Positions 24,753 through 33,692 of a stretch of 64,000 bases of DNA are shown here, piece after piece. The notes beneath the pieces were generated by a model. That model saw only the letters and a list, made by a program, of their open reading frames with translations. It was not told the origin of the DNA and made no database searches. Position 1 is the first letter of the stretch, and every line of letters starts with the position of its first letter. The stretch is from Cytobacillus depressus. GTDB taxonomy: Bacteria; Bacillota; Bacilli; Bacillales; Cytobacillaceae. Where the stretch lies: positions 124,001 to 188,000 of the forward strand of contig NZ_WBOS01000003.1 in NCBI RefSeq assembly GCF_008923245.1. The letters are read 5' to 3'. The position numbers and the translations under genes are program-made.

Positions 24753-24800
24753 GGTACATAAGCACCCATGAAGGTATCTGAGCAATACCCTCAAAGCTAC

Positions 24801-25322
24801 TTATGCCTCTAAATACTTATTAGCAAGTGGAACTTCAATTTCAACGGTATAATTTACTTTATCAATACGGCTAGATAACAATTCAACTTGACGAGTTATT
24901 TTGTCAGCCTGTTTTTTGAATTCAGCAGGGTCAAATAAAGCAATTTGTTCCATTATTGCGCCTGAGTGGTGATGAACATTGTATTCTCGCTTCTTTGTAG
25001 TGGCAAGTGTTTTGAGAAGATTAAGTCGTTCACGTTGCTGCTTCGCTGTTTCAATCGCGCGAATCATCGAGATTGAGATGCCATCCCATTCAACCATATT
25101 GTTTAAATTAGCTTGTTGGATGATTTCTTTTAGCTCCAATATGTCACGCTGAACTTCGGATAACTCTTGCAACACAGTTTCAACTGTGACTTCATATGGA
25201 GTGTAAGTTTCTCCTTTTGGAACCTCAATCACATGAACATTAAAAAATTCACCCTGTAATTCCCTAACTTTTTTATGAAGGTTAGAAAGAAGATTAATGG
25301 CTTGTGCTAATGTTATTTTCAT
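24801..25322 (-). CDS. DIP1984-family protein
   Basis: 173 residues, almost wholly helical with long amphipathic stretches (LSEVQRDILELKEIIQQANL; AIETAKQQRERLNLLKTLAT). The NMVEWDGISISM segment and the late LSSRIDKVNYTVEIEVP match DIP1984/septicolysin-like proteins, a family of known structure but unknown biochemical role. AAAGGATCG lies upstream of the ATG. Sole minus-strand gene here; likely its own unit. Confidence 0.75.
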   Translation of the reverse strand: MKITLAQAINLLSNLHKKVRELQGEFFNVHVIEVPKGETYTPYEVTVETVLQELSEVQRDILELKEIIQQANLNNMVEWDGISISMIRAIETAKQQRERLNLLKTLATTKKREYNVHHHSGAIMEQIALFDPAEFKKQADKITRQVELLSSRIDKVNYTVEIEVPLANKYLEA

Positions 25323-25390
25323 TCAATCGATCCTTTCTTCAAAACCATATGAACTATCTTAACATAAATTTGAAATTACTTGATAGTTGC

Positions 25391-25463
25391 ATATAATATA
25401 GGGCGCTTTTCTGTAATAAGGAAAGCGTCTTTCTTCATGAAAAGGGCCATTTTCTTGAATAAG
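25391..25463. repeat. Mosaic dispersed repeat, long-hairpin form
   Basis: ATATAATATAGGGCGC, long hairpin, AAAAGGGCCATTTTCTTGAATAAG. The remainder of 25323-25726 shows no acceptable gene; short frames of 20-60 codons lack starts. Confidence 0.85.
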
Positions 25464-25726
25464 AGAAGGAATTATTCGTAAGAAAATCGAAGCTAATCAA
25501 AGGAATAAATGTTCAAAGCACTTTTGAAAAAATATTCGTCTCCACCGTCATACTGTTGTCAGCATTAAACGTTTACAATAGCTATTGGAACAGCAATAGT
25601 TGTATTTGTTTATCCGTACTTTATTGTCACTCATTAAATTCAAAATTTCATTTTTCTAAGGAATTAATAATCAATGTAGTTCGTATAATCGATAAGTGAA
25701 AACATAAAAAAGGTGGGAACACTTCT

Positions 25727-26353
25727 ATGTTTAAACCAAACCCAGTGAATACTGCAATTGTTATTACTGACCCTCAAAATGACTTTTTGTCTCCAGGCGG
25801 AAGAGGATATCATTTGACAAAGGCTAACATTAAACAAAATAATACTTTAGCCAACTTGGAACTACTATTAAGCACTGCCCGTAGTAAAGGTTATCAGCTC
25901 TTTGTTTCCCCGCACTTTTTATATCCACATGACTATGATTGGCAATTTACAGGGAACGAACAAGAGATGTTGATTAGTTTGCGTGTTTATCAGAAATTAA
26001 ATCAATATAGTCCTCCAACTCCGGAAGCCGATTATGTTCCAACTTTAGCTCCGTATATCTGGGACAAAACAAGCGTCATTGCAACACCGCACAAAGTGGC
26101 TAGTCCTCAGACGAATGATCTGGTCTATCAACTAAGGCAACGGAGAAAAGAACAAGTAATTTTGGCTGGAGTATTATCAAACGTATGTGTTGAATCGCAT
26201 ATGAGAGATTTAATCGAAAATGGCTTCAAGACAGCTGTTGTTTACGATGCAACGGCCACGATTAGTGAAAACGATTTTCATGCTGCTGTTACGAACTACC
26301 GAGCTTTTAGTAGCGCTACATGGACAACACGAGAAGCCATTTCAAATATGTAA
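25727..26353 (+). CDS. Isochorismatase-like cysteine hydrolase
   Basis: 208 residues with the catalytic triad of the isochorismatase-like family: Asp15 in ITDPQNDF, Lys123 in TPHKVAS and Cys154 in SNVCVESHMR. The cis-peptide GVLSNVC loop is also intact. Members hydrolyse isochorismate, nicotinamide, N-carbamoylsarcosine or ureidoacrylate; the PHFLYPHDYDW loop does not settle the substrate. AAAGGTGGG precedes the ATG. Single gene followed by a strong bidirectional terminator. Confidence 0.85.
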   Translation: MFKPNPVNTAIVITDPQNDFLSPGGRGYHLTKANIKQNNTLANLELLLSTARSKGYQLFVSPHFLYPHDYDWQFTGNEQEMLISLRVYQKLNQYSPPTPEADYVPTLAPYIWDKTSVIATPHKVASPQTNDLVYQLRQRRKEQVILAGVLSNVCVESHMRDLIENGFKTAVVYDATATISENDFHAAVTNYRAFSSATWTTREAISNM

Positions 26354-26425
26354 AAGGGCGCTTTAATGGAGTAACGAAAAAGCTAAATTTCTCAGCGTTA
26401 AAATTGAGAAATTTGGCTTTTTATT
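26352..26425. terminator. Repeat remnant and bidirectional terminator
   Basis: AAAAGGGCGCTTTAATGGAGTAACG (repeat module) then stem AGCTAAATTTCTCA / TGAGAAATTTGGCT with A- and T-runs on both sides. Confidence 0.8.
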
Positions 26426-26504
26426 TTTTGTATTTCTTCTACGTTCTAGATATGCGTTTTGAACTTTTTATCCATTTTGTTACATGAAATTTTTACTTAA
26501 GGCA

Positions 26505-26538
26505 CAAAAAAGGCACCGGTTTAATTCGATGCCTTTTA
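26505..26538 (-). terminator. Terminator of the minus-strand signal-peptidase fragment
   Basis: On the minus strand AAAAGGCATCG ... CGGTGCCTTTTTT: stem AAAAGGCA / TGCCTTTT followed by T residues. Confidence 0.7.
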
Positions 26539-26545
26539 AACATTT

Positions 26546-26839
26546 TTACTTGGTATATCCAACTACTTTACCAATAAATTTATCTTCTTTTAATACCATC
26601 ATTCTGCCTCGCAACCAATCGTCACCGATTAAATAGTATTCATCATCAGAAAGTTTAATTTCTTTCCTACTGGTTTCGAAAACTTCCATCATATCTCTTT
26701 TATCGTATTCACTTTTCTCGTTATCCATCTGTTCAAAATAACTTTCTCTGTCTAAACCAACCCTATGTGCTGTTCCGTAAAAAGTATTTAATTTTTTACC
26801 GTTAACATAAACCTGACCCTTAGTAATTTTAGGGGGCAC
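26546..26839 (-). pseudogene. C-terminal fragment of a type I signal peptidase
   Basis: 97 codons beginning within KGQVYVNGKKLNTFYGTAHR, the second catalytic half of bacterial SPase I, and ending EDKFIGKVVGYTK. LIGDDWLRGRMMV stands where GDNRxxSxDSR is expected, so this box is degraded. The membrane anchor and the part carrying the catalytic serine and lysine are missing; upstream sequence is not open. The GTG at 26839 has no ribosome binding site. A remnant rather than an active enzyme. Confidence 0.65.
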
Positions 26840-27037
26840 GGGTATTCTTCCTTACCTAAAGGGAAAATTGAACCCGATGATTTTAGTAAGGGCTTGGTTG
26901 GTTTAATGGACCATTTGAGAATAAAATCAGCCTTTAATATTAAATTCATTGTGATGATAATCTGAGCAGGCGAATATAATAGTTTATTTAATAAATATCT
27001 TCTAAATCACCAATTGAAGACTAAGGAGGTCTGCAGG

Positions 27038-28147
27038 ATGAGAATCGGAATTAATCTCCTCAATCTATCTCAAGACCGGTTTGGAGGGGTTGAACAATAT
27101 ATAACGCATTTAATTGGCCATATGGCTGACAGCCGGGAAAACCTTACCCTGTTCCTTTTTCTTAAGCGGAAGCTGAAAAACATTTTTCCCCAACATGAAA
27201 AAATAAAAACAATTCAGTTCCGGAAGTTAATGGATTCTGCTGATGTTTATGATGCCATCAAAAATTGCAAGCTGGACCTTTGGTTTTGCCCATTGCATAG
27301 ATCGTATCTCCCAAGTGTCCCTGTTCCGACTGTGGCAACGATTCATGATGTACTTCATACGGAATATCCGGACTTTGTCCCCGGCGGATTAGAAGAGAAT
27401 AATCGCTATTATGAACAATATACGGCTTCGTTCGATGCTGTCATTACAGTCTCGGATTTTTCCAAGGGTGCCATAGCCCGTCAGCTCTCCATTCCAGAGA
27501 GAAAAATTCATGTCATTCACCTAAATGCACCAGCCATATTTGATCAAGCACCAGCGAAGAACACAATGAAAGGAGTGATACAAAAATATCAATTGCCCGA
27601 AACATACGCCATATATCCTTCAAGCTATAATCCACACAAAAACCATCTGAATCTTCTAAAGGCCATTCTAATCCTGAGGGAAAAATACAATACCACCATA
27701 CCGCTTGTCCTGACAGGCTATGCAGATAAAAGCAATAGAGTTTATCAATCTGTTTTGCAATTTATAAGAGAACGTTCTTTAGAAAAACAGGTGTGGGTTC
27801 TGGGATACGTTCCCCCTGAAGAAATGCCTTCTCTTTATTGGAACTCCAGCTTTTTGGTCTTTCCTTCCCTATATGAAGGATTTGGCATTCCCCTGGTGGA
27901 GGCGTTTAAAACAAAAACACCGATCGTTTGCTCAAACAAGGGAAGCATCCCTGAAATCACAGACAACGCGGGTCTTTATTTTAATCCTGAAAATCCTGAA
28001 GAGATTGCTTTAAAAATGATGGAGCTGTTAAATCCTTTAATAAGAAAACAGCTTAGCGAAAAGAGCAGTCTTCGGTCACGGCATTTTTCCTGGAAAAAGA
28101 CTGCCGCAGAAACGATGAAAGTTTTTCGGGGTGTGACCCGGAACTAA
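27038..28147 (+). CDS. Family 4-type glycosyltransferase
   Basis: 369 residues, two Rossmann domains (GT-B). N-terminal MRIGINLLNL and FGGVEQYITHLIGHM; C-terminal donor-binding FPSLYEGFGIPLVEAFKTKT with the EGFGIPxxE signature of GT4 enzymes and GSIPEITDNAGLYF. It transfers a sugar from a nucleotide donor onto a polysaccharide or glycoprotein precursor on the cytoplasmic side. AAGGAGG lies 8 bases before ATG 27038. First of two co-directional GT genes, 15 bases apart. Confidence 0.88.
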   Translation: MRIGINLLNLSQDRFGGVEQYITHLIGHMADSRENLTLFLFLKRKLKNIFPQHEKIKTIQFRKLMDSADVYDAIKNCKLDLWFCPLHRSYLPSVPVPTVATIHDVLHTEYPDFVPGGLEENNRYYEQYTASFDAVITVSDFSKGAIARQLSIPERKIHVIHLNAPAIFDQAPAKNTMKGVIQKYQLPETYAIYPSSYNPHKNHLNLLKAILILREKYNTTIPLVLTGYADKSNRVYQSVLQFIRERSLEKQVWVLGYVPPEEMPSLYWNSSFLVFPSLYEGFGIPLVEAFKTKTPIVCSNKGSIPEITDNAGLYFNPENPEEIALKMMELLNPLIRKQLSEKSSLRSRHFSWKKTAAETMKVFRGVTRN

Positions 28148-28162
28148 TGAAGAGGAGGGGAA

Positions 28163-29338
28163 ATGATGAGAAAAATACTTGTCCTTAATATTTTCCCAAC
28201 GGTTTTCCCGCCGGCAACCGGAGGCACATTGAGGTATTTTCATATTTATAACGAATTAAGCCATTATTATGAAATTACTCTTCTATCCCAAACAAACAGT
28301 AAAAAGGGGAAGGTCATAAAATACTCTTCAAGCTTTAGAGAATTCAAAGTTGAAAAGGATCCTCTCTACTCGCAAATAAGACAGAAGCTTCATAATGCTG
28401 CTTCAGGCTATGAACTTCCTTTAATTACGTATTTGGAGCTTGCCAATTATCCTGCCTTATACAAAAAGTATTTTGAGAAGCTCTACCAAACAAGCGATAT
28501 CATTATTCATGAAACCCCTTATTTACTGGATTATGACTTCCATTTCAACAAAGATCAAAAGCCAAGAATTTATAACAGCCATAACCATGATTACTCACTG
28601 GCAAAGCAAATTTGGAAGGATGGAAAGGCGCGAGAATACCTTCCCCGGCTTTATGAAGCAGAACAGCGATTAACTTCACATGCGGACTTGATTTATGCCA
28701 CATCCGCAGCGGAGAGGGAGGAATTTATTAAAGATTATAGGCTGGATCCTCAAAAAATTATGCTTGCCCCAAATGGAATCAATCCAGATGAATGGCTTCC
28801 GCGCAGAAAGAAGCCTGCCGGAAGGCCAAAAGCTCTGTTTATTGGAGCAGATTACCCACCTAACATTCAGGCAGTGAAGTTTATCATTATGCAACTTGCC
28901 GATAAATGTCGGGATATCGACTTTATTATTGCAGGCGGATGCTGCAGACCTTTTCAAGAGCTTAAGAAAAATAACGTAAAATTACTGGGCAGGGTTCAGC
29001 ACAAAAAAAAATTAAAGCTATTTGCTGAAGCTGATATCGCTATCAATCCGATGTTTAGCGGTGCAGGAGTCAATTTGAAAACGCTAGAATTTTTATCAGC
29101 AGGGATTCCCCTGTTTTCCACTTTATGCGGTGTCCGGGGATTAGAACTCATTGACCGCAAGCACTATATCCATGCTGAGGCAGAGGATTTCGCGGATAAG
29201 CTTAACCAGTTCAGCTGCAGACATAAATTTATTGAGGAGATAGCCGCATGCGGGCAAAAACATATTAACAGCCGTTTTTCATGGAAAAGTATAGCTAAAA
29301 AGATCCATAATGATATAGAAGAGATTTTTTCTGTTTAA
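28163..29338 (+). CDS. GT-B glycosyltransferase
   Basis: 391 residues. N-terminal LNIFPTVFPPATGGTLRYFH is the acceptor-domain start of GT4-like enzymes; the C-terminal half has KALFIGADYPPNIQAVKFI, NPMFSGAGVNLKTLEFLSAG (donor-site helix, in place of EGFG) and IPLFSTLCGVRGLEL. Two ATG codons at 28163 and 28166 follow GAGGAGGGG; either could be used. Its stop overlaps by 3 bases the stop of the convergent gene. Probably acts with the preceding GT and the manC-GT2-GT4 operon. Confidence 0.82.
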   Translation: MMRKILVLNIFPTVFPPATGGTLRYFHIYNELSHYYEITLLSQTNSKKGKVIKYSSSFREFKVEKDPLYSQIRQKLHNAASGYELPLITYLELANYPALYKKYFEKLYQTSDIIIHETPYLLDYDFHFNKDQKPRIYNSHNHDYSLAKQIWKDGKAREYLPRLYEAEQRLTSHADLIYATSAAEREEFIKDYRLDPQKIMLAPNGINPDEWLPRRKKPAGRPKALFIGADYPPNIQAVKFIIMQLADKCRDIDFIIAGGCCRPFQELKKNNVKLLGRVQHKKKLKLFAEADIAINPMFSGAGVNLKTLEFLSAGIPLFSTLCGVRGLELIDRKHYIHAEAEDFADKLNQFSCRHKFIEEIAACGQKHINSRFSWKSIAKKIHNDIEEIFSV

Positions 29339-30492
29339 GAAATAATCTCTTCTATAGCCTTTTTCAATAAAATTCCGGCCTTATCCCAGGTAAGATTCAG
29401 CATATCCAATCTTCCTTGTTGGCCTTTCTGTTTACACAGCTGCGGATTTTCATAGGCCAATCTCATCTGTCTTTTTGTATCCTCCAGATCGGCTTCAGCC
29501 CAAAGATGGTCCTCATGTATAAATAAGCGGGGGTAAAGCTTCGATATGGCACTTTTGCTGCCCATGCTGTCTCTTGGATTCTCCAGCTTGTAATCTATTA
29601 AAAAGGAATTTTGTCCATTCAAAAAGTCCATTTGTCCGCCCCAGCCTGTAGCTATGACTGGGATACCGCTTGATAATGCCTCAATATATGGGAGACCTAC
29701 CCCTTCTCCCCTGGTGGGAAGAATGAATGCAGTGCCCAGCGTATATAAACCTTTAAGCTGCTTTTCCGGTATAGTGCCCGTTATTACATGCAGAGGGGCA
29801 GTTTCATTTGTAAACCCAAGACTTCTTTTATATTGCGAAATAGACTCTAATATTTTTTTACGCTTGCTGCCATATGTTTTTATGACCAGCAGCACATTGT
29901 CTTTAGAAGTGAACTCGCTCCAATAGGCTTTCAGTAAAGTTTCAGGATTTTTCCTATGCTGAAAATCAAAAACCGAAACAAAAACAAACTTCCCTTTTGC
30001 TTCCTTTAATGAAAGCTTTTTGTTTCCAGGGTAAAATGCTTGTGTATCAGCCCCATGAGGAGCCAGAAACATAGGAACATTCACACCGCCTTCAATCATG
30101 GCATCCATGTTTTGAGAGCATGGTACGCATACCCCATCACATGCATTAATAACTGGAAGCCATGGACTCGGAATCTTTTCTGTTTCCCAAACAGTATTAA
30201 ATAGGATCCGGTCAAAATTTTTTCTTTCTTTTTTGATATCATCAATATTTCCAGGCGGACAATGATAAATTAATATTTTTTGTTTGTTTTTTTGGAATGG
30301 CTTTTCAATTAACTGCAATAATCTCTTTTTCTTGTTTTTATTGCTAAAATCATAGGGAAAATTCCAAGTATACGGCTGGATTATAAGATCAACACCAAGA
30401 CGGTCTAATGCAAGAGCGTATTCTCTGCTTGCAATTCCATATCCGCTTGCATCAAGAACCGGCCCTCTCCAAATTACTTGATAATATGTCAT
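29335..30492 (-). CDS. Family 4-type glycosyltransferase
   Basis: 385 residues. N-terminal GPVLDASGYGIASREY, central FVFVSVFDFQHRKNPETLL and donor-site LPTRGEGVGLPYIEALSSGI, with the E-x7-E pattern of GT4 enzymes. Last gene of a minus-strand operon: its ATG overlaps the TGA of the GT2 gene (ATGA). Likely elongates the same glycan. Confidence 0.85.
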   Translation of the reverse strand: MTYYQVIWRGPVLDASGYGIASREYALALDRLGVDLIIQPYTWNFPYDFSNKNKKKRLLQLIEKPFQKNKQKILIYHCPPGNIDDIKKERKNFDRILFNTVWETEKIPSPWLPVINACDGVCVPCSQNMDAMIEGGVNVPMFLAPHGADTQAFYPGNKKLSLKEAKGKFVFVSVFDFQHRKNPETLLKAYWSEFTSKDNVLLVIKTYGSKRKKILESISQYKRSLGFTNETAPLHVITGTIPEKQLKGLYTLGTAFILPTRGEGVGLPYIEALSSGIPVIATGWGGQMDFLNGQNSFLIDYKLENPRDSMGSKSAISKLYPRLFIHEDHLWAEADLEDTKRQMRLAYENPQLCKQKGQQGRLDMLNLTWDKAGILLKKAIEEIIS

Positions 30493-31202
30493 TTGTACGC
30501 CTCCCCTCCACCGCTGACAATCTGTTTTACCATATTAAAGTCACTGGTTCTGCTTACGGGAGCAGATTTTCTTATCAACCTGTCGTTGTCAGCAGTCCAT
30601 GTATGATGTCCTTGCTGCGAGATTCTCAAGCAGGCATAATTATTTTTGTCACCAGAGTATATTTTAAGCTTATTTTTGTTGCATCGCTTTAAGAAGTAGG
30701 TATCTTCGCCCAAGTTCATTTTCGGAAACCGGACATGATCCATGATTTCCTTCCTGAAAACCAGGGTAGCTCCCTTTATTCCATGTTTGGCAAACCGGTT
30801 TTCTTTGCCAGGCTTTTGGATAGCCAGCAGCTCCTCTTTTTGAAAATACATGTAAACAGTTCTTTTCCCTACTATATCTGCCTTTGTTTTCTCCAGAGTT
30901 CTGATAGACTGAGCCAGATAGTTTGGAGCATAAAAATCGTCATCATCGAATTTTGCAATTATGTTATAACGTGAATTTAGAATGGCAATATTCAGGCATT
31001 CCCCAAGTGTGACTTCTTCGCGCAATTGAAAAACAGTTACATTATGAGACTCTTTTGCCCTCTTCTGCCATGCGGCTTCATCCATCTCATCATTATTTAA
31101 GATAATGATTAATTCTTTTTCCTCCCAAACCTGATTTTCATAGTTTTCAAACACGTTCTCCATATAGTCCTGACGCATTGTACAGCAGATGATAGAGACC
31201 AT
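30489..31202 (-). CDS. Family 2 glycosyltransferase
   Basis: 237 residues. GT-A fold of GT2: MVSIICCTMRQDYMENVFEN at the start, AKFDDDDFYAPNYL at residues 83-96 holding the DxD-type metal site, KGATLVFRKEIMDHVRFP and the downstream LGEDTYFLKR acidic motif. A strong AAGGAG lies nine bases before the ATG, inside the manC reading frame. The gene begins 94 bases before manC ends, and is linked by ATGA to the next GT gene. Confidence 0.88.
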   Translation of the reverse strand: MVSIICCTMRQDYMENVFENYENQVWEEKELIIILNNDEMDEAAWQKRAKESHNVTVFQLREEVTLGECLNIAILNSRYNIIAKFDDDDFYAPNYLAQSIRTLEKTKADIVGKRTVYMYFQKEELLAIQKPGKENRFAKHGIKGATLVFRKEIMDHVRFPKMNLGEDTYFLKRCNKNKLKIYSGDKNNYACLRISQQGHHTWTADNDRLIRKSAPVSRTSDFNMVKQIVSGGGEAYK

Positions 31203-32575
31203 CTTTGCCGCTCCTTTATGATATTCTTAACCGTCTCTTCCCAGGAAGCAGAAATACGAATAATATCCTCTTCCTGCACTTTTTCGCCCCATTGGACTTC
31301 TATAATTTCCAGAGGGGTAATGGCCTTTACAGCATGTTTTGCACCGACCGGAATTTGAAGGACATCTCCTGCTTTAATATAGACAAGGCGGCCATCCAAA
31401 ATAAACTCCCCTTCTCCAGAGATGATTGTCCAAGTCTCCTGTCTGAACTGATGAGTCTGGTAGCTGATATTTCTGCCAGGCAATATTTTAAGCAGCTTGG
31501 AAAGGGACTCCATTCCTTCGCTAGTATAAGAAAAATCCAAAACTTTATAGATGCCCCATCTTTTTTCTTCATACATAAGCCGGGCTGTTTCAGCCATATG
31601 CTTTATAGCATCGCTCTTCTGCTTATCGGCAACCAGAATCCCGTCCGGGCTGGCAGCTATGATGCTATTAGAGATTGAAATGGCATGAATCGGAATGGAC
31701 AGTTCATTGACAATCTGTGTATTTTTAGAGTCCTCTGATAGAGATCCTTTGCCGGAAACTGAACTCTCAAGCTGGTCGCTTAATGTCTCCCAGCTTCCGA
31801 GATCCTTCCATAAACCAGAATAGGGAATTACAATCGACCTGCTGTTTTTCTCAGCGATCTCATAATCAAAGCTGATTTCAGGCAGAAGATCATAGTTTTT
31901 CAGCAGCTGGCTATAAGAAGTGGAAAGCCCTATTTTATTTAAATACTCAATCATAAAATTCAAAGAAAATCCAAATACACCGCAATTCCAAAAAGCATTC
32001 TTTTCTATCAGCCGCTGGGCTGTTTCTGTATCTGGTTTTTCTATGAATTGATCTATTGGAAGGCAGCCTATTTCCTCTTTTTGACCCGGCTTAGGGAGGA
32101 TATATCCAAACTGGTCTGACGGAAACTGCGGCACAGCACCTAGCAGAGCAAGCTCAGCCTGCGATATATGCAGAATATCCGGAATGCTTTGCAGTAGCTT
32201 ATAAAACAGGGGTTCCACATAGGAATCCACCGGCACCACACAAATGGTTTCCTCAGGACCGGCATAGTTATTGGAATGAAGGTACGCACAAGCTAAAGCA
32301 ATAGAAGGAAATGTACCTCTTTGACTCGGTTCGCAGATGACGGGAATCTGAGTGTCTATTTGGTTTTTTATAATCTCCAATTGATTCTCACAGGTAATAA
32401 TATATGTTGATGATAGAAGCCCAGCATCATCCAGCTGTCCGGAGACCCGCTGAATCATGGATTCAGGCTTCCCATGCTGTGTAGGCAGCAGCTTTAAAAA
32501 CTGCTTGGCCCTAACTGAATTAGATAAAGGCCAAAGTCTTCGTCCCGAACCTCCTGATAGCAATATAATTTTCAT
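31109..32575 (-). CDS. manC: Mannose-1-phosphate guanylyltransferase / mannose-6-phosphate isomerase type II
   Basis: 488 residues. Nucleotidyltransferase domain with LSGGSGRRLWPLSNSVRAKQ at 6-25 and FIEKPD in the middle, and a C-terminal cupin domain (QTHQFRQETWTIISGEGEF; GDVLQIPVGAKHAV). It makes GDP-mannose for the glycosyltransferases behind it. The frame runs about 31 residues past the usual family end (VQEEDIIRI...), overlapping the start of the GT2 gene out of frame by 94 bases, so the tail is probably an accidental extension. First gene of the minus-strand operon. Confidence 0.9.
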   Translation of the reverse strand: MKIILLSGGSGRRLWPLSNSVRAKQFLKLLPTQHGKPESMIQRVSGQLDDAGLLSSTYIITCENQLEIIKNQIDTQIPVICEPSQRGTFPSIALACAYLHSNNYAGPEETICVVPVDSYVEPLFYKLLQSIPDILHISQAELALLGAVPQFPSDQFGYILPKPGQKEEIGCLPIDQFIEKPDTETAQRLIEKNAFWNCGVFGFSLNFMIEYLNKIGLSTSYSQLLKNYDLLPEISFDYEIAEKNSRSIVIPYSGLWKDLGSWETLSDQLESSVSGKGSLSEDSKNTQIVNELSIPIHAISISNSIIAASPDGILVADKQKSDAIKHMAETARLMYEEKRWGIYKVLDFSYTSEGMESLSKLLKILPGRNISYQTHQFRQETWTIISGEGEFILDGRLVYIKAGDVLQIPVGAKHAVKAITPLEIIEVQWGEKVQEEDIIRISASWEETVKNIIKERQRWSLSSAVQCVRTIWRTCLKTMKIRFGRKKN

Positions 32576-32701
32576 ATCTCAACCCCATTTTTAAGTAAAT
32601 ATAAAGCTGGTACTAGTATTCTATGGGTCTAATACAATAGTGTTATGGTCATACGAATCAAATTAGCTTACTTTTTAAGGTTCGGCAGAGCTTTTTTGGA
32701 A

Positions 32702-32740
32702 TGCGCCCTTTCTCGAACAATCGGGCCAAATAATGGAGGT
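32702..32740 (+). repeat. Repeat module that provides a ribosome binding site
   Basis: TCTCGAACAATCGGGCCAAATAATGGAGG; the TGGAGG at the end is the Shine-Dalgarno sequence of the following lipoprotein gene, 5 bases from its ATG. Confidence 0.75.
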
Positions 32741-32744
32741 ACTT

Positions 32745-33095
32745 ATGCGATTATTATCAATGATTCTTATATTGCTCTTAACCCCTTCTATTTTGGCAGG
32801 TTGCACAACAAGTCCTGGACAAAATAAGGGGGGATATTTAAATAAGACACAAGTATTAAAGCTAAGTCCGGACGCAGACATCTTTGAACTTGATGGGAAA
32901 GTTTATAAAACGGATATAGATTGGATTGAGAAGGAGGAATTAACAAAGGAGGAACAAGTAGGAGAAATAACTGAAGATATGGCTAATAAATTACCTGTTG
33001 GGGCTAAAATCTTTGCACCAAAAGAAAGAAAAGACATTTTGATTGTTGAGTATGATGGGAAAGGAAAAAGGTATTTGCTTCAAGTTGGAGAATAA
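32745..33095 (+). CDS. Predicted lipoprotein
   Basis: 116 residues. Signal peptide with lipobox LAGC (Cys19). The mature part begins TTSPGQNKGGYLNKTQVLKL and contains FELDGKVYKTDIDWIEKEEL and LPVGAKIFAPKERKDILIVEYDG, a pattern of small Bacillus lipoproteins of unknown role. ATG 32745 is chosen because TGGAGG, part of the repeat, lies 5 bases upstream; the ATG at 32733 is within that site. Confidence 0.7.
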   Translation: MRLLSMILILLLTPSILAGCTTSPGQNKGGYLNKTQVLKLSPDADIFELDGKVYKTDIDWIEKEELTKEEQVGEITEDMANKLPVGAKIFAPKERKDILIVEYDGKGKRYLLQVGE

Positions 33096-33225
33096 GGTTG
33101 TTCTTCTTCAACAAACGGGCCATTTAATGGAGGAAGAATCTCAAGAAAAATTGAATACTTATGGTAATAATACTATGGTGTTTATGAAAGATTGTACTTA
33201 ATCTAACGGTGCAGAATAATTAAGA
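33092..33225. repeat. Mosaic dispersed repeat, diverged core and 3' module
   Basis: TTCTTCAACAAACGGGCCATTTAATGGAGGAAG, then a diverged 3' module ending GATTGTACTTAATCTAACGGTGCAG. Confidence 0.7.
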
Positions 33226-33251
33226 AAAGTGTAGAAGGAGGGCGAATTAAT

Positions 33252-33497
33252 TTGAAACGTGAAGGAATTGTAAAATGGTTTAAAGAAGAGAAAGGTTATG
33301 GCCGTATAATGCTTGATGGGGAAGATGGAAATCATGTCTTTGTGCATTTCAGTTCAATTTTACCCGATAAAGTAAGGTTTCCGGATGAATTCCGATACCT
33401 TAAACAAGGACAAAAAGTATCTTTTGATTTAGTTGAGAAGCCAAAATCTATTGACCAGAAGCTAGTTGCAGAAAATGTAATCATTACCTCTGACTAA
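33252..33497 (+). CDS. Cold-shock-domain protein
   Basis: 81 residues. GIVKWFKEEKGYGRIMLDGE and HVFVHFSSIL reproduce the RNP-1 and RNP-2 strands of the cold-shock domain, but RNP-1 has R-I-M-L instead of F-I, so nucleic-acid binding is altered. It is longer than the 66-residue Csp proteins through an insertion around PDKVRFPDEFRYLK. TTG start, GGAGG about ten bases upstream. Likely an RNA-binding accessory protein. Confidence 0.8.
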   Translation: MKREGIVKWFKEEKGYGRIMLDGEDGNHVFVHFSSILPDKVRFPDEFRYLKQGQKVSFDLVEKPKSIDQKLVAENVIITSD

Positions 33498-33512
33498 AGA
33501 ATTACTTTTTCA

Positions 33513-33606
33513 GCTAACAGGGGCGTTAGTTAAAGAAGAATTAAGTGATTTTAGGTTTGAGAACTTATTATAGTTATTCCATTAAAGGGCGCAATTGTTG
33601 AATAGG
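33513..33606. repeat. Mosaic dispersed repeat, diverged
   Basis: AGCTAACAGGGGCGTTAGTTAAAG (5' module), a spacer, then AGTTATTCCATTAAAGGGCGCAATTGTTGAATAGG. Confidence 0.75.
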
Positions 33607-33648
33607 TGTCTCTTTCTTATTCAATTAACTGCCAATTAGTTGTATGAG

Positions 33649-33692
33649 AAAGGACATAACATATTAGTCATATAAAATATGTTATGTCCTTT
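33649..33692. terminator. Hairpin with 17-bp perfect arms
   Basis: AAAGGACATAACATATT / AATATGTTATGTCCTTT around a 10-base loop, followed by AATTT. It lies between the cold-shock gene and the convergent methionine aminopeptidase gene; a bidirectional terminator is the simplest reading. The gap 33498-33894 has no gene. Confidence 0.7.

Noticed and set aside
25464..25726. Possible small membrane-protein frames before the isochorismatase-like gene
   Set aside because: Several frames of 20-60 codons but none with a start codon and ribosome binding site.
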